Below, piece by piece: positions 17,601-26,864 of a stretch of DNA of 64,000 nt. The notes under the pieces were generated by a model. It did not search any database, had not been told where the DNA came from, and saw nothing but the letters and a program-made list of their open reading frames with translations. A program made the position numbers and the translations under genes. The stretch's first letter is position 1. Each line of letters opens with the position of its first letter. The DNA comes from Veillonella parvula (lineage in GTDB: Bacteria > Bacillota > Negativicutes > Veillonellales > Veillonellaceae), in assembly GCF_902810435.1 (NCBI RefSeq), contig NZ_LR778174.1, forward strand, positions 1,658,501 to 1,722,500, in the 5' to 3' direction.

Positions 17601-18575
17601 TTATTGTTGTAACCATTTAGCAATATCTAAGGCATGGTACGTAATGATGATTTTAGCACCAGCACGCTTCATGGAAAGCATTGTTTCCATAACGAGGCGT
17701 TCTTCGTCGATAAGACCAGCCGCTGCGGCGGATTTGACCATCGCATACTCACCAGATACATTGTATACCGCAACCGGCAATTCATAGCGGTCGCGTGTTT
17801 CACGAACAATGTCCAAATAGGATAATGCCGGTTTAATCATGATAATATCCGCACCTTCAGCGATGTCGAGTTCAATTTCTCTGAAAGCTTCCAAGCGATT
17901 GGCTGGATCCATTTGATAAGATTTACGGTCACCAAATTTTGGCGCAGAATTAACAGCACCGCGGAACGGACCATAGTAAGCAGATGCGTATTTTGCCGCA
18001 TAGCTCATAATAGATACATTGGTATAGCCTGCCGCATCAAGGGCTTCACGAATAGCACCTACACGGCCGTCCATCATATCGGATGGAGCCACCATATGTG
18101 CACCAGCTTCTGCTTGGCTTACCGCAACTTTACAAAGCAATGGTAATGTTTCGTCGTTCAATATTTCATGGTCATCGATCATGCCACAGTGACCGGTAGA
18201 GGTATATTGGCACAAGCATACGTCAGAAATAACCAAGAGATTTGGCACGGCTTCGCGGATGGCTTTGATGGCTTGTTGTACTGGTTGGGACATATCCCAA
18301 GCAGAGGAACCTTGCTCATCTTTATATGTAGGAATACCAAAGATTTCTACACCACGCACACCAAGATCATAAGTCTCTTGAGCTACTTTCACAGCCTCGT
18401 CAACAGACAAGTGATATTGACCTGGCAATGTGTCGATTTCTTTTTTAATACCTTCACCAGGCACGATAAATAATGGATAAATCAAATCAGTTACGTCGAG
18501 TGTCGTTTCGCGTACCAAATCACGCATTTCTGGATTGATACGCAAGCGGCGAGGACGGTATGTTAAATCGTACAT
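17601..18575 (-). CDS. hemB: Porphobilinogen synthase (HemB)
   Basis: Condenses two 5-aminolevulinate molecules to porphobilinogen. The 324-residue protein begins with the family-typical RPRRLRINPEMRDLVRET. It has the zinc cysteine cluster DVCLCQYTSTGHCG (about residues 120-133) and both Schiff-base lysine regions, SYAAKYASAYYGPFR and IMIKPALSYLDIV. The cysteine set implies the zinc-dependent type. It lies between cobA/hemD and hemL with 9-10 base gaps. Confidence 0.97.
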   Translation of the reverse strand: MYDLTYRPRRLRINPEMRDLVRETTLDVTDLIYPLFIVPGEGIKKEIDTLPGQYHLSVDEAVKVAQETYDLGVRGVEIFGIPTYKDEQGSSAWDMSQPVQQAIKAIREAVPNLLVISDVCLCQYTSTGHCGMIDDHEILNDETLPLLCKVAVSQAEAGAHMVAPSDMMDGRVGAIREALDAAGYTNVSIMSYAAKYASAYYGPFRGAVNSAPKFGDRKSYQMDPANRLEAFREIELDIAEGADIIMIKPALSYLDIVRETRDRYELPVAVYNVSGEYAMVKSAAAAGLIDEERLVMETMLSMKRAGAKIIITYHALDIAKWLQQ

Positions 18576-18584
18576 GTAATCCTC

Positions 18585-20093
18585 CTAAATGTCTTTTACA
18601 ATAGCGTTTACTAAGCCATCTGTTGTATATACATCGCTGATGATAGCCGGTTTAAGACCTGCACTCATAGCCGTAGCAGCCGTAATTGGACCGATGCAAG
18701 CCACTTTAGTTTTGCCTAATAGCTCTAGTGCATTGTCGCCCAATAATTGGATTGTATTTGTTACCGTAGAAGAGCTTGTGAAGGTAATATAATCTACATT
18801 GCCTTCTGTTAACGCTGTTACTAATGCTTCTTGTTGAGATGTATCTTGTGTAGTTTCGTATAAACGCAAGATATCTACATTCATATCGCGGTGACGCAAG
18901 CAACGTGGAATCACATCGCGTGCTACCTTTGGTTGAATCAACAGTACAGAATCCCCTGCATTGAGTTCTTCTTCAAGAGCCTCTACAGCAGATTCAGCCT
19001 TGTAGTCTACAGGAATGATATCCGGTACGATGCCATATTTTTGGAGTTCACGAGCCGTAGCACAGCCGATAGCCGCCACTTTAGAATTACCTAAAGCACG
19101 TGTATCTTTGCCTTCTTTATATAGAGCATCAAAGAAGTAGCGAACTCCTTCACCAGATGTGAATACGATACATTGGTATTCTTTTGTATTGTTGATGATG
19201 CGTTTATCTTCCTCAAACAATTCCAATGGAGATGTTTTAATTGCTGCTGCTTCCACTACATTAGCACCTTGAGCCGCTAATTTTTCGCGGAATGCACTTG
19301 CTTGGGAGCGAGCGCGTGTGACTACGACAGTTTTGCCGAATAAAGGTTTATTATCGAACCATTGTAATTTTTCACGAAGGTTGACAACATCACCTACTAC
19401 GATGATAGCTGGTGCTTTCAATTGAGCCTTTGCTACATCTTCAACGACATGTTCAAGGGTAGAAACTAATACCTCTTGTACTGTTTTTGTTCCCCACCGA
19501 ACAAGCGCTACTGGTGTAGAGGCTGCTCGCCCATGAGCCATCAATTTTTCCGCAATGACAGGCAAGTTACCAACACCCATTACAAAGCAAAGTGTATCTA
19601 CCGCCGTAGCAAGGCCTTCCCAATGGATGCCAGATACTGCTTTTGTAGGATCCTCATGACCTGTTACCACCGCAAAGGATGTGGCCATAGCGCGTTGTGT
19701 TACAGGAATCCCTGCATAGGCAGGCGCTGCGATAGGCGATGTTACACCTGGCACGAACTCAAATGGCACACCGGCTTCGCCAAGAGCCATCGCTTCTTCA
19801 CCACCACGACCAAATACGAGCGGATCACCGCCTTTTAATCGTGCTACGATTTTACCTTCTTTACCTTTTTGGACTAATAGCTCATTGATTTCCCATTGAT
19901 GCATTGTGTGATCTTTACATTGCTTACCAGCGTAAATCAGTTCAGCATCTGGACGTGCCCATTCTAACAGATGGGCATCCGCTAAATAATCATATACAAT
20001 TACATCTGCTTTTTCGATGCATTCACGGCCTTTTACAGTGATGAGTTTAACATCGCCAGGGCCTGCACCGATTAGATATACCATACCTGTCAT
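18585..20093 (-). CDS. cobA/hemD: Fused uroporphyrinogen-III C-methyltransferase / uroporphyrinogen-III synthase (CobA-HemD)
   Basis: A two-domain protein of 502 residues. The N-terminal half (about 1-245) is a SAM-dependent uroporphyrinogen-III methyltransferase with VYLIGAGPGDVKLIT, VARLKGGDPLVFGRGGEE and FVPGVTSPIAAPAYAGIP. The C-terminal half (about 250-500) is the HemD synthase fold (GKTVVVTRARSQASAFREKL, FTSGEGVRYFF, ITFTSSSTVTN). HemD closes hydroxymethylbilane to uroporphyrinogen III; CobA methylates it to precorrin-2 for siroheme and cobamides. Its ATG overlaps the stop of hemC by four bases (ATGA). The fusion is common in Firmicutes. Confidence 0.96.
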   Translation of the reverse strand: MTGMVYLIGAGPGDVKLITVKGRECIEKADVIVYDYLADAHLLEWARPDAELIYAGKQCKDHTMHQWEINELLVQKGKEGKIVARLKGGDPLVFGRGGEEAMALGEAGVPFEFVPGVTSPIAAPAYAGIPVTQRAMATSFAVVTGHEDPTKAVSGIHWEGLATAVDTLCFVMGVGNLPVIAEKLMAHGRAASTPVALVRWGTKTVQEVLVSTLEHVVEDVAKAQLKAPAIIVVGDVVNLREKLQWFDNKPLFGKTVVVTRARSQASAFREKLAAQGANVVEAAAIKTSPLELFEEDKRIINNTKEYQCIVFTSGEGVRYFFDALYKEGKDTRALGNSKVAAIGCATARELQKYGIVPDIIPVDYKAESAVEALEEELNAGDSVLLIQPKVARDVIPRCLRHRDMNVDILRLYETTQDTSQQEALVTALTEGNVDYITFTSSSTVTNTIQLLGDNALELLGKTKVACIGPITAATAMSAGLKPAIISDVYTTDGLVNAIVKDI

Positions 20094-21028
20094 TTTATGA
20101 TTCCTTCCTCTATGAGAGCATCCACAATATGTTTGCCCCCTTCTTCGTATAAGGCTTTTGCAAGATTTTTGCCAAGGATCTCGCCCTTTTTAGCAGGACC
20201 AGAAATTTCCCCTTCGTACACAGTTTTTCCATCGAGGGATGCAATCATAGCCTTTAAAGTCAATTGACCTTTATTGATGGTGCCATGTACGCCCATTGGC
20301 ACTTGACAACCACCATTTAATTGACGCAAGAAACTGCGCTCCCCTTCAACGGCATAACGCGTTGCTTCATCGTTGATAGGATCCAACATGTCAAGCATCT
20401 CCGTATCGTCGGCACGACACTCGATAGCGAGTGCCCCTTGTCCAACGGCAGGAATCATTTCGTCAGCCTTGAAGACTTGTGTAATTTGGTCTTCTAACCC
20501 CAATCGCTTAAGGCCTGCTTGAGCCAAGATAACACCGTCTAGCTTTTCCGTTTCAATTTTGCTCAAACGAGTCTGCACATTACCGCGAATAACCTCTACC
20601 TTTAGGTCAGGTCGGACATGTAATAGCTGTGCTTGCCGGCGTAAACTACTAGTGCCAACGCGAGCGCCTTGTGGCAATTTGTCTAGTGTTTTATACACGG
20701 GACTCACTAGTGCATCATAAGGCACTTCACGAGCGGAGATGGCACCAAGAGTAAGGCCTTCTGGCAACTCTGTAGGCATATCCTTTAAGCTATGTACGGC
20801 GATGTCGATGTTGCCTGCATGCATAGCCTCTTCTAATTCAGCAGTAAATAAACCTTTACCACCAACTTGAGCCAGTGGTTTCTCTAAGATACGGTCACCT
20901 TTTGTATTAAAGTGAACTAGCTCTACCGTAATATTTGGGTACAGACGCTGTAATTCTGCACTAATATGTTCAGCCTGCCACAGGGCAAGGGCACTTTTTC
21001 GCGTGCCGATTCGAATATGATCTCTCAT
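20090..21028 (-). CDS. hemC: Hydroxymethylbilane synthase (HemC)
   Basis: Polymerises four porphobilinogens to hydroxymethylbilane. It is 312 residues from the ATG at 21028, chosen over an upstream TTG because the sequence IRIGTRKSALALWQAEHI sits at the expected N-terminus and AGAAGG precedes the ATG. The dipyrromethane cofactor cysteine lies in RQLNGGCQVPMG. Other signatures are AVHSLKDMPTELP and GTSSLRRQAQL. It overlaps cobA/hemD by four bases and lies four bases after hemA. Confidence 0.97.
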   Translation of the reverse strand: MRDHIRIGTRKSALALWQAEHISAELQRLYPNITVELVHFNTKGDRILEKPLAQVGGKGLFTAELEEAMHAGNIDIAVHSLKDMPTELPEGLTLGAISAREVPYDALVSPVYKTLDKLPQGARVGTSSLRRQAQLLHVRPDLKVEVIRGNVQTRLSKIETEKLDGVILAQAGLKRLGLEDQITQVFKADEMIPAVGQGALAIECRADDTEMLDMLDPINDEATRYAVEGERSFLRQLNGGCQVPMGVHGTINKGQLTLKAMIASLDGKTVYEGEISGPAKKGEILGKNLAKALYEEGGKHIVDALIEEGIIK

Positions 21029-21032
21029 GGCA

Positions 21033-22304
21033 TTAGCCTTCTTTCTCAAGATTAAACATATCTTTGAATAAATCCCAGTACAAGCCCTCTTCCTCTGTAC
21101 CAGCGATTTCGTTGAAGTGAATCATCGGTTCACGCAACATTTTGCGAATGATCATGCGACTCATCGAGTCCATAACACGGCGCTCTTTATCGGAAATATC
21201 TGGCAATTTAGCTAATGCGCGATGTAATTCACGACGGCGAATACGCTCCGCTTTTTCTGTAAGCAATGCCATCATCGGACGCACTGTTAAATAGCTTAAT
21301 TTATCCAATAACTCTTCAATAGCATCGTGAATAATAGGTTCTGCACGACGAGCTTCCTCTTCTCGTTGTGCCTTGTTTTCTTCTACTACACTTTCAAGAG
21401 AATCAATATTAAATAGATAAATACCGTCCAAATCTGCCACCGCAGGGTCGATATCACGAGGTACCGCAATATCAATCATAACGATTGGTTCACCCTTACG
21501 AAGAGTCGTAATTTTCTTCGCTTCTTTTTCAGTAATAATATAATGCGGTGCCCCTGTAGATGTAATAAGAATATCCGCATCTTTAGCATACTCTACAAAG
21601 TTATCGAGCTTAACAGCTTTACCATTAAAGCGTTCCGCTAACATTTCAGCCTTAGCAAAGGTTCTATTAGATACGAAAATCGTTTTTACACCCTTCGCTT
21701 GTAAATGAGTAGCTGTCAATTCACTCATCGTACCAGCACCCAAAATAAGTACTGTAGCCTCGGATAATGGCTTATCTAAACTGTCCTCCGCAAGATTGAC
21801 CGCCGTGTAACTAATAGATACAGGCGTATTAGCAATGCCCGTATTAGTACGTACCTTCTTACCAACGCTAATAGCCCGTTGGAATAAAATATTAAAAATT
21901 GTTCCCGTACAGCCTGCGCTATAAGCCTGAATATAAGCCCCTTTTAATTGGCTCAAGATTTGGCCTTCCCCCAACACAAGGGAATCAAGGCTAGCAGACA
22001 CACGGAATAGATGCTCAATACAGTCCCGTTCTTCGTAGAAGAAGAACGCATCTGCATCGATATGATCTGCGCCTTTTAAATCTTTTAATACTGCCAACAT
22101 GTAATCCTTTGGAAATTCTACACCTTCTAAAGCAGCATAAATTTCCGTTCTATTACAGGTGGATAATATAACGCATTCTGAGATACAGTCAAATTCATAG
22201 AGGCGGTTTAGTGCGGAAACTACCTCGTCTTTATCAAACGAGAAACGTTCACGCACCTCTACAGCGGCACTTCTATGATTTAGACCTAATACCACTAATT
22301 GCAT
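21033..22304 (-). CDS. hemA: Glutamyl-tRNA reductase (HemA)
   Basis: Reduces glutamyl-tRNA to glutamate-1-semialdehyde, the committed step of the C5 pathway. It is 423 residues. The start MQLVVLGLNHRSAAVEVRER is canonical, the active-site cysteine is in STCNRTEIYA (about C50), the NADPH domain has VLILGAGTMSEL, and a C-terminal dimerisation helix region follows. Its first 32 bases overlap the end of the siroheme gene, so expression is coupled. In many bacteria this is the point of heme feedback control. Confidence 0.97.
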   Translation of the reverse strand: MQLVVLGLNHRSAAVEVRERFSFDKDEVVSALNRLYEFDCISECVILSTCNRTEIYAALEGVEFPKDYMLAVLKDLKGADHIDADAFFFYEERDCIEHLFRVSASLDSLVLGEGQILSQLKGAYIQAYSAGCTGTIFNILFQRAISVGKKVRTNTGIANTPVSISYTAVNLAEDSLDKPLSEATVLILGAGTMSELTATHLQAKGVKTIFVSNRTFAKAEMLAERFNGKAVKLDNFVEYAKDADILITSTGAPHYIITEKEAKKITTLRKGEPIVMIDIAVPRDIDPAVADLDGIYLFNIDSLESVVEENKAQREEEARRAEPIIHDAIEELLDKLSYLTVRPMMALLTEKAERIRRRELHRALAKLPDISDKERRVMDSMSRMIIRKMLREPMIHFNEIAGTEEEGLYWDLFKDMFNLEKEG

Positions 22305-22920
22305 GGTTTAGTTTCTCCTCTATAATCATCCACTCTCCCTTGAGAATGGCTTCAAATGTTTCTACCGTCAGATTGTCTCGCCAAAATTTCTGTCGAGCCT
22401 CTGGAGTAGGAAGCAGTAACTTTACTTCTTCTCTAAATATTTTAAGTCTAGGCATAGCCTTTTGCAACTGACCATAACGATTCATCATATCTTGTCGTAC
22501 GAGACGATTGATACGCGGGCCTACATTGTTAGCACTAATAGCAATATGAAGATCGCCGAGTTCAAGAGACGATGGCACAGTAAAGCTGCACGCGCTCGGG
22601 TCATCACTACGGTTTGTCCACACTCGATGTTTTTTCCCTAGCTCATACAAGGTATCGTTTAGTTCATGATTATCTGTGCAGATAAACAGCAAACTACTCG
22701 AAATAATATGCTCTTCGTCGTCCATTGTGAAAGCCCGATCACACCAAGTGATGCGATTTTCCTTTGCCCATTGGCTAATCGTATCCGTTACAGCAGGAGC
22801 GATAACGACAATTTGGCAAGGCTCCTCAATAAAAAGCTGCATCCGTCGTTCCGCTACTTCTCCGCCGCCTACGAATAGGATTCTATCTTCAGTTGTAGGT
22901 TGAAATGTTATGGATACCAT
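22273..22920 (-). CDS. sirC: Precorrin-2 dehydrogenase / siroheme synthase N-terminal type (SirC-like)
   Basis: NAD-dependent oxidation of precorrin-2 to sirohydrochlorin, with possible ferrochelation. The 215-residue protein has a Rossmann motif FVGGGEVAERRMQLF near residue 15, a DDPSACSFTVPSSLELGDLHIAIS region and an R-rich NRLVRQDM segment, all typical of CysG-N/Met8p proteins. It is the first gene of the heme/siroheme operon and overlaps hemA by 32 bases. The ribosome site is weak. A very strong terminator hairpin ends only about 18 bases before its ATG, which leaves almost no room for a separate promoter and leader. Confidence 0.9.
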   Translation of the reverse strand: MVSITFQPTTEDRILFVGGGEVAERRMQLFIEEPCQIVVIAPAVTDTISQWAKENRITWCDRAFTMDDEEHIISSSLLFICTDNHELNDTLYELGKKHRVWTNRSDDPSACSFTVPSSLELGDLHIAISANNVGPRINRLVRQDMMNRYGQLQKAMPRLKIFREEVKLLLPTPEARQKFWRDNLTVETFEAILKGEWMIIEEKLNHAISGIRSKS

Positions 22921-22938
22921 GGCTGTCCTACTATATAC

Positions 22939-22970
22939 AAAAAAATCGGCTTGATGGTCAAGCCGATTTT
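22939..22970 (-). terminator. Strong intrinsic terminator between ylmH and the heme operon
   Basis: A perfect 13-bp stem (AAAATCGGCTTGA / TCAAGCCGATTTT, loop of three) is followed on the minus strand by a run of seven T. It ends ylmH transcription. It also lies immediately upstream of sirC, and TTGACC (22956-22961) with TATATA (22932-22937, 18-base spacing) overlaps it as a possible promoter. Confidence 0.85.
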
Positions 22971-22977
22971 CAACTGC

Positions 22978-23763
22978 CTACATAAATCGTTTCAGATATA
23001 CGCCGATACGCCCTTTACGAGAGATACCTGTAATAGCTTCTACCTTCATTCGGCCACGACCACGCATGGAAATGACATCCCCTTCTTTAACCTCTTGGGA
23101 TGCCCCCTTAGCTGGTTGCCAGTTTACTTGTAATAAGCCCGCATTGATAGCACTCACCAATTTAGTGCGAGATACACTAAAGCCTGAGCTTGCTACCGCA
23201 TCTAAGCGCAAGGAAGCGACTGTAGTGCGGACTTCTTTAATTTTTTCTTCTTTTGGTGCAATATCTGATAACTCAATAGCCTCTACAGATACAGAAACCA
23301 TAGCAATTTTCGTAAAGTTTTGAATTACGAAATCAGCCACGCTTTCATCCACCATAATCTGAGCGCCCCCTTGCTGGACGATAACGTCCCCAAATTTGGA
23401 GCGATCAATGCCAAGGCCCATCAAGGAGCCCAGCACATCGCGATGGGTAAGCAATCGGAACCGTGGGTCCCAATTCACCTTAAGGGCGCGAATGCCCATG
23501 TCCACGGTACCGTTAAAGTCGCTATCTACAAAGGCGATACGGATACGTTCCGCCCCTTCATAGCCACCATCGGTCTTAACGATAATCTGTGGGTAGTTAG
23601 CCTTGATTGCGTCTGCAATGACAAGACCTGCAGGGCTCGTAAAATCCGCCACGCGATAGGGGCGACCTTTAACAACCTGCTCAGCCAAGTCAAGCATGCG
23701 ACGAGCTTCCTCACCGCTGCCACTGGCTTCAAAATATCGAATTAATTTACTAGTATCTGCCAA
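22978..23763 (-). CDS. ylmH: YlmH-type S4-domain RNA-binding protein
   Basis: A 261-residue protein of the YlmH family of the division-site gene cluster. The C-terminal S4 RNA-binding domain (about residues 180-245) shows VASLRLDAVASSGFSVSRTK and VNWQPAKGASQEVKEGDVIS. The N-terminal half carries LGLGIDRSKFGDV, typical of YlmH. Related proteins act on stalled ribosomal complexes. It starts 3 bases after proC and ends just before a strong terminator, closing the yggS-sepF-proC-ylmH unit. Confidence 0.88.
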   Translation of the reverse strand: MADTSKLIRYFEASGSGEEARRMLDLAEQVVKGRPYRVADFTSPAGLVIADAIKANYPQIIVKTDGGYEGAERIRIAFVDSDFNGTVDMGIRALKVNWDPRFRLLTHRDVLGSLMGLGIDRSKFGDVIVQQGGAQIMVDESVADFVIQNFTKIAMVSVSVEAIELSDIAPKEEKIKEVRTTVASLRLDAVASSGFSVSRTKLVSAINAGLLQVNWQPAKGASQEVKEGDVISMRGRGRMKVEAITGISRKGRIGVYLKRFM

Positions 23764-23765
23764 AA

Positions 23766-24560
23766 TTATTTCCCCAATTCATTCGACCGAGCAAGACATG
23801 CTACTACGCCATCTTGGAGAGCACTGCGAAGTCCACCTTTTTCCATGGCACCAATACCAGCAATGGTGGTGCCACCGGGGCTGGTCACTTGATCTCGTAG
23901 TACTGCTGGATGATTGCCACTTTCAAGAGCCATCTTACCAGCACCGTACATCGTTTGAGCCGCCGCCTTTATGGCTAGCTGACGTGGTAAACCAATACGA
24001 ACGCCCGCATCAGCTAAAGCATCAAGGATAACGAACATATAGCCAGGGCCCGCGCCAGATAGTGCGCCTAAGCGATCTAAATCGGCTTCGCTCACCACTG
24101 CTACCTCACCTACAGCCTCAAATAAGGCTTGTACAGTACGACCTAGGTCAGTATTCACATCATCTCCAGCAAGTGCCGTCATGCCAGCACCGATAGAAGC
24201 CGGTGTATTTGGCATAGCTCTAAACCAATTAGCTTGTGGAATCGCCGCATCAAGAGTATCTAAGGTGACGCCTGCGGCAACGGAAATCATAACAGTCCCA
24301 TACGGTACTTCTTTTAAAGTCTCTAACACAGATGGTAACACTTGTGGTTTTACAGCCAATAGAATAGTGTTGTACTCGTTTACATTAGGCAATGTAGTAA
24401 AACCTACTACACCAAGCTCCTCTGTAAGAGCCTTACATTGTTCTTCGCGACGCACTAGAATGTGTGTATCACAGGCTTTCAACACACCATGCTGTAATGC
24501 ACCGCGCAATAGAGCGCCACCCATTGAGCCAACGCCTATACATAGGGTTTTACCTAACAT
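23766..24560 (-). CDS. proC: Pyrroline-5-carboxylate reductase (ProC)
   Basis: NAD(P)H-dependent last step of proline synthesis. It is about 264 residues from the ATG at 24560, which is preferred over an ATG at 24575 because a GGTGGTG ribosome site fits it. Signatures are the N-terminal CIGVGSMGGALLRG dinucleotide motif, ILLAVKPQVL, RAMPNTPASIGAGM and the C-terminal DQVTSPGGTTIAGIGAMEKG. It sits in the sepF cluster, as in many Firmicutes and Cyanobacteria. Confidence 0.96.
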   Translation of the reverse strand: MLGKTLCIGVGSMGGALLRGALQHGVLKACDTHILVRREEQCKALTEELGVVGFTTLPNVNEYNTILLAVKPQVLPSVLETLKEVPYGTVMISVAAGVTLDTLDAAIPQANWFRAMPNTPASIGAGMTALAGDDVNTDLGRTVQALFEAVGEVAVVSEADLDRLGALSGAGPGYMFVILDALADAGVRIGLPRQLAIKAAAQTMYGAGKMALESGNHPAVLRDQVTSPGGTTIAGIGAMEKGGLRSALQDGVVACLARSNELGK

Positions 24561-24586
24561 AGTTATCACCACCATTTATAGAGAGA

Positions 24587-25084
24587 TTATTTGTTTTCCC
24601 AAGAATATTCGTTTTGCTCAGTTGTGTTGCTTTCATTGTCATTATAATCAATGGAAATATTTACAGGTACACACATGAAAATGTCTTTACCTACTTTTTC
24701 CAATTTGCCATCCAATGCATAGGTCGCACCAGATACGAAATCTACAATACGAGCTGCTTCATGAGGGTCTGTATTTTCAAAATTAATCAATACAGGACGC
24801 ATGTCGCGCAATTGATGTGTAATATTTTCAGAATCTTCAAATACTTTTGGTTCAATTACAACTACTTTCATAGCTGTTGGACGTTGTGTCATCGTAGATT
24901 GGCCTCCTACCTTGCGTGGATGAAATTCAGATGCGCCGGACACGGGAGCCGCTGTTGCTACTGGGGTAGGTTCAGCTTCGTATTCCTCTTCATCTTCGTA
25001 TTCGTAATCATCATATTCATAGTCATCATCAGTTCTGCCTAAGAATAAGTTTTTTGCTTTGTCTAAATAATCTCCCAATGCCAT
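24587..25084 (-). CDS. sepF: Cell division protein SepF
   Basis: SepF anchors and bundles FtsZ at the division site. The 165-residue protein has an N-terminal membrane-targeting amphipathic start, an acidic linker rich in Glu, Asp and Tyr (residues about 20-45), and the C-terminal beta-rich core (VVVIEPKVFEDSENITHQLR, then PVLINFENTDPHEAARIVDF and FVSGATYALDGKLEKVG). A tail of Asn/Glu-rich residues follows. An AGGAGG-type site precedes the ATG. It lies between yggS and proC. Confidence 0.95.
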   Translation of the reverse strand: MALGDYLDKAKNLFLGRTDDDYEYDDYEYEDEEEYEAEPTPVATAAPVSGASEFHPRKVGGQSTMTQRPTAMKVVVIEPKVFEDSENITHQLRDMRPVLINFENTDPHEAARIVDFVSGATYALDGKLEKVGKDIFMCVPVNISIDYNDNESNTTEQNEYSWENK

Positions 25085-25137
25085 TTGGATTTCCTCCTAA
25101 TACAATTAACGCTTCCGATTATCAGGTAACCCGAACC

Positions 25138-25824
25138 TTAATAATATACACGTTCCCCAAAAATTGCTGTGCCTACACGAACGATGTTAGCCCCTTCTTC
25201 CAAAGCGACCTCAAAGTCATGAGTCATCCCCATAGATAAATATTGAATCTGCCCTTCTTCAAAGTAGCGTTTCATATCCTCAAACAAGGCATTCGCTACG
25301 CGAAAGATTGGACGAGCTTCCTGTGGATCATCGAAAAATGGCGCCATACACATCAAGCCCCGCACGCGTACATGAGGCAATGTTTTTGCATAATCTCGTA
25401 TTTCCGGAAACTCTTCAACGGTCATTCCCGTTTTAGAAGCTTCGCGGGCCACATTGACTTGCAGTAATACATCTTGTATTTTATCGTGCTTTGCAGCAAC
25501 CTTTTCGATTTCATCTAATAATTTACGGCTATCCACAGAATGAATTAAATCAAACATAGGAACCGCTTGGCGCACCTTATTGACCTGTAAATGACCAATC
25601 AAATGCCATGTTAATTGTGGCCCCTTATAGGTTAGCTGTTTTTCTTTGGCCTCTTGTACTCGATTTTCTCCTACATGAGTGACACCGAGCCGTGCGACCT
25701 CTTCCACAGCCGACACAGGGTGGTTCTTTGTAACCGCCACTAATAATGCTGTATCTACGCGACCAACACGCGCCATAGCATCGGCCATGCGTTGCTGTAT
25801 AGCGTGTAGGGATTCTTCAATCAC
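25138..25824 (-). CDS. yggS: YggS/PROSC-type PLP homeostasis protein
   Basis: A 228-residue PLP-binding protein with a single-domain alanine-racemase-like barrel that buffers free pyridoxal phosphate. The PLP lysine is in LLVAVTKNHPVSAVEE; further signatures are VGENRVQEAKEK, WHLIGHLQVNK, HSVDSRKL and LSMGMTHDFEVALEEGANIVRVGTAIFG. The start is a GTG at 25824 with AGGGGG nine bases before it. It is the first gene of the yggS-sepF-proC-ylmH unit; the 176-base gap up to 26001 is AT-rich with no feature I can support. Confidence 0.93.
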   Translation of the reverse strand: MIEESLHAIQQRMADAMARVGRVDTALLVAVTKNHPVSAVEEVARLGVTHVGENRVQEAKEKQLTYKGPQLTWHLIGHLQVNKVRQAVPMFDLIHSVDSRKLLDEIEKVAAKHDKIQDVLLQVNVAREASKTGMTVEEFPEIRDYAKTLPHVRVRGLMCMAPFFDDPQEARPIFRVANALFEDMKRYFEEGQIQYLSMGMTHDFEVALEEGANIVRVGTAIFGERVYY

Positions 25825-26000
25825 GTGAATGCCCCCTTCAATCTATATATCATAATCATCAAATATATTTGTATAGACTATTTTATTATATAGTATTTAA
25901 GGTCAAATGTACATGATTTAAGGCTTATCCCTTCCACAAATCCAAGCATGTATATATATAAAATATCATACTTTATTATGATTCCTGTGAAAGTCGAATT

Positions 26001-26855
26001 TTATCGGTCTTGTAACATCGCAAATAAGGCCATACGACCTGTTTGCCCAGCCTCTCGGCGATAGGAATAACAGTCTACTTCCGTTACACTATCGGTACCA
26101 CCAATCGTGATATGCTCTGGAGGAACGCCATTTACAACGAGATCCTCACCAATAAAGTTCCATAAATTGATATAAGCCTTATCTAATTTATCACCAGGAT
26201 AATTGACAACATCAGATGAATCTCTGTCTGTCATATCTCTCCAGGCTAATTCAAAGCGTTTACCTAGTTCTATATCTACTTCAAAGGACTCTGGTCCAAT
26301 ACTAGGCCCAAGATATATATAGCAATCTTTGAACTCGGTCCCATAAGCCTCTTTCATGGCCTCAATAGTAAGTACTGGTAAGCGGCCAATGGCACCACGC
26401 CAACCTGCATGTGTCGTTGCAATCGCATGATGTTTGGCATCGTAAATGCCTACGCCAACGCAATCTGCAGTGAACAGAAATAATGGCACATGAGGTAGAT
26501 TTGTAAATACCGCATCACAATCATCGATAGCCGTATCTTCTCCAAAAGCACCGGCCCCAATAAGGTCTTCTGTGATTTCTACAGCCTTTAAACCATGGAC
26601 TTGATTGCCACAAGAAATACGGTTTGGTTCAACACCTAAATATTTCGCAATAATAGCTCGATTTTCTCGTACACTCTGAGCTTCATCGCCTACATGAAAA
26701 GCTAGATTTAATGATTCATAAGGGGCTTTAGATACGCCACCATGACGATAGGTATCGCCCATAACAATAGGAAATCGCTCACTCCAGCTTGGCGTCTCAT
26801 AAGACCACGTTCCATGGGGACCTTTCACATCTATACACTTTACCGATTGATTCAT
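26001..26855 (-). CDS. pgeF: Laccase-domain purine nucleoside phosphorylase (PgeF/YlmD/YfiH)
   Basis: A 284-residue protein of the YfiH/LACC1 family, which acts on purine nucleosides and, in some bacteria, hydrolyses a wrongly incorporated cell-wall amino acid. The zinc/catalytic residues are seen in GNQVHGLKAVEI, FTADCVGVGIYD and ATTHAGWRGAIG, and YIGPSIGP-like YLGPSIGPESFEV follows. The ATG at 26855 has TAGGAGG upstream; the preceding in-frame TTG is ignored. It starts 9 bases after the radical SAM gene, and the ylm cluster follows. Confidence 0.92.
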   Translation of the reverse strand: MNQSVKCIDVKGPHGTWSYETPSWSERFPIVMGDTYRHGGVSKAPYESLNLAFHVGDEAQSVRENRAIIAKYLGVEPNRISCGNQVHGLKAVEITEDLIGAGAFGEDTAIDDCDAVFTNLPHVPLFLFTADCVGVGIYDAKHHAIATTHAGWRGAIGRLPVLTIEAMKEAYGTEFKDCYIYLGPSIGPESFEVDIELGKRFELAWRDMTDRDSSDVVNYPGDKLDKAYINLWNFIGEDLVVNGVPPEHITIGGTDSVTEVDCYSYRREAGQTGRMALFAMLQDR

Positions 26856-26864
26856 CAATTCCTC

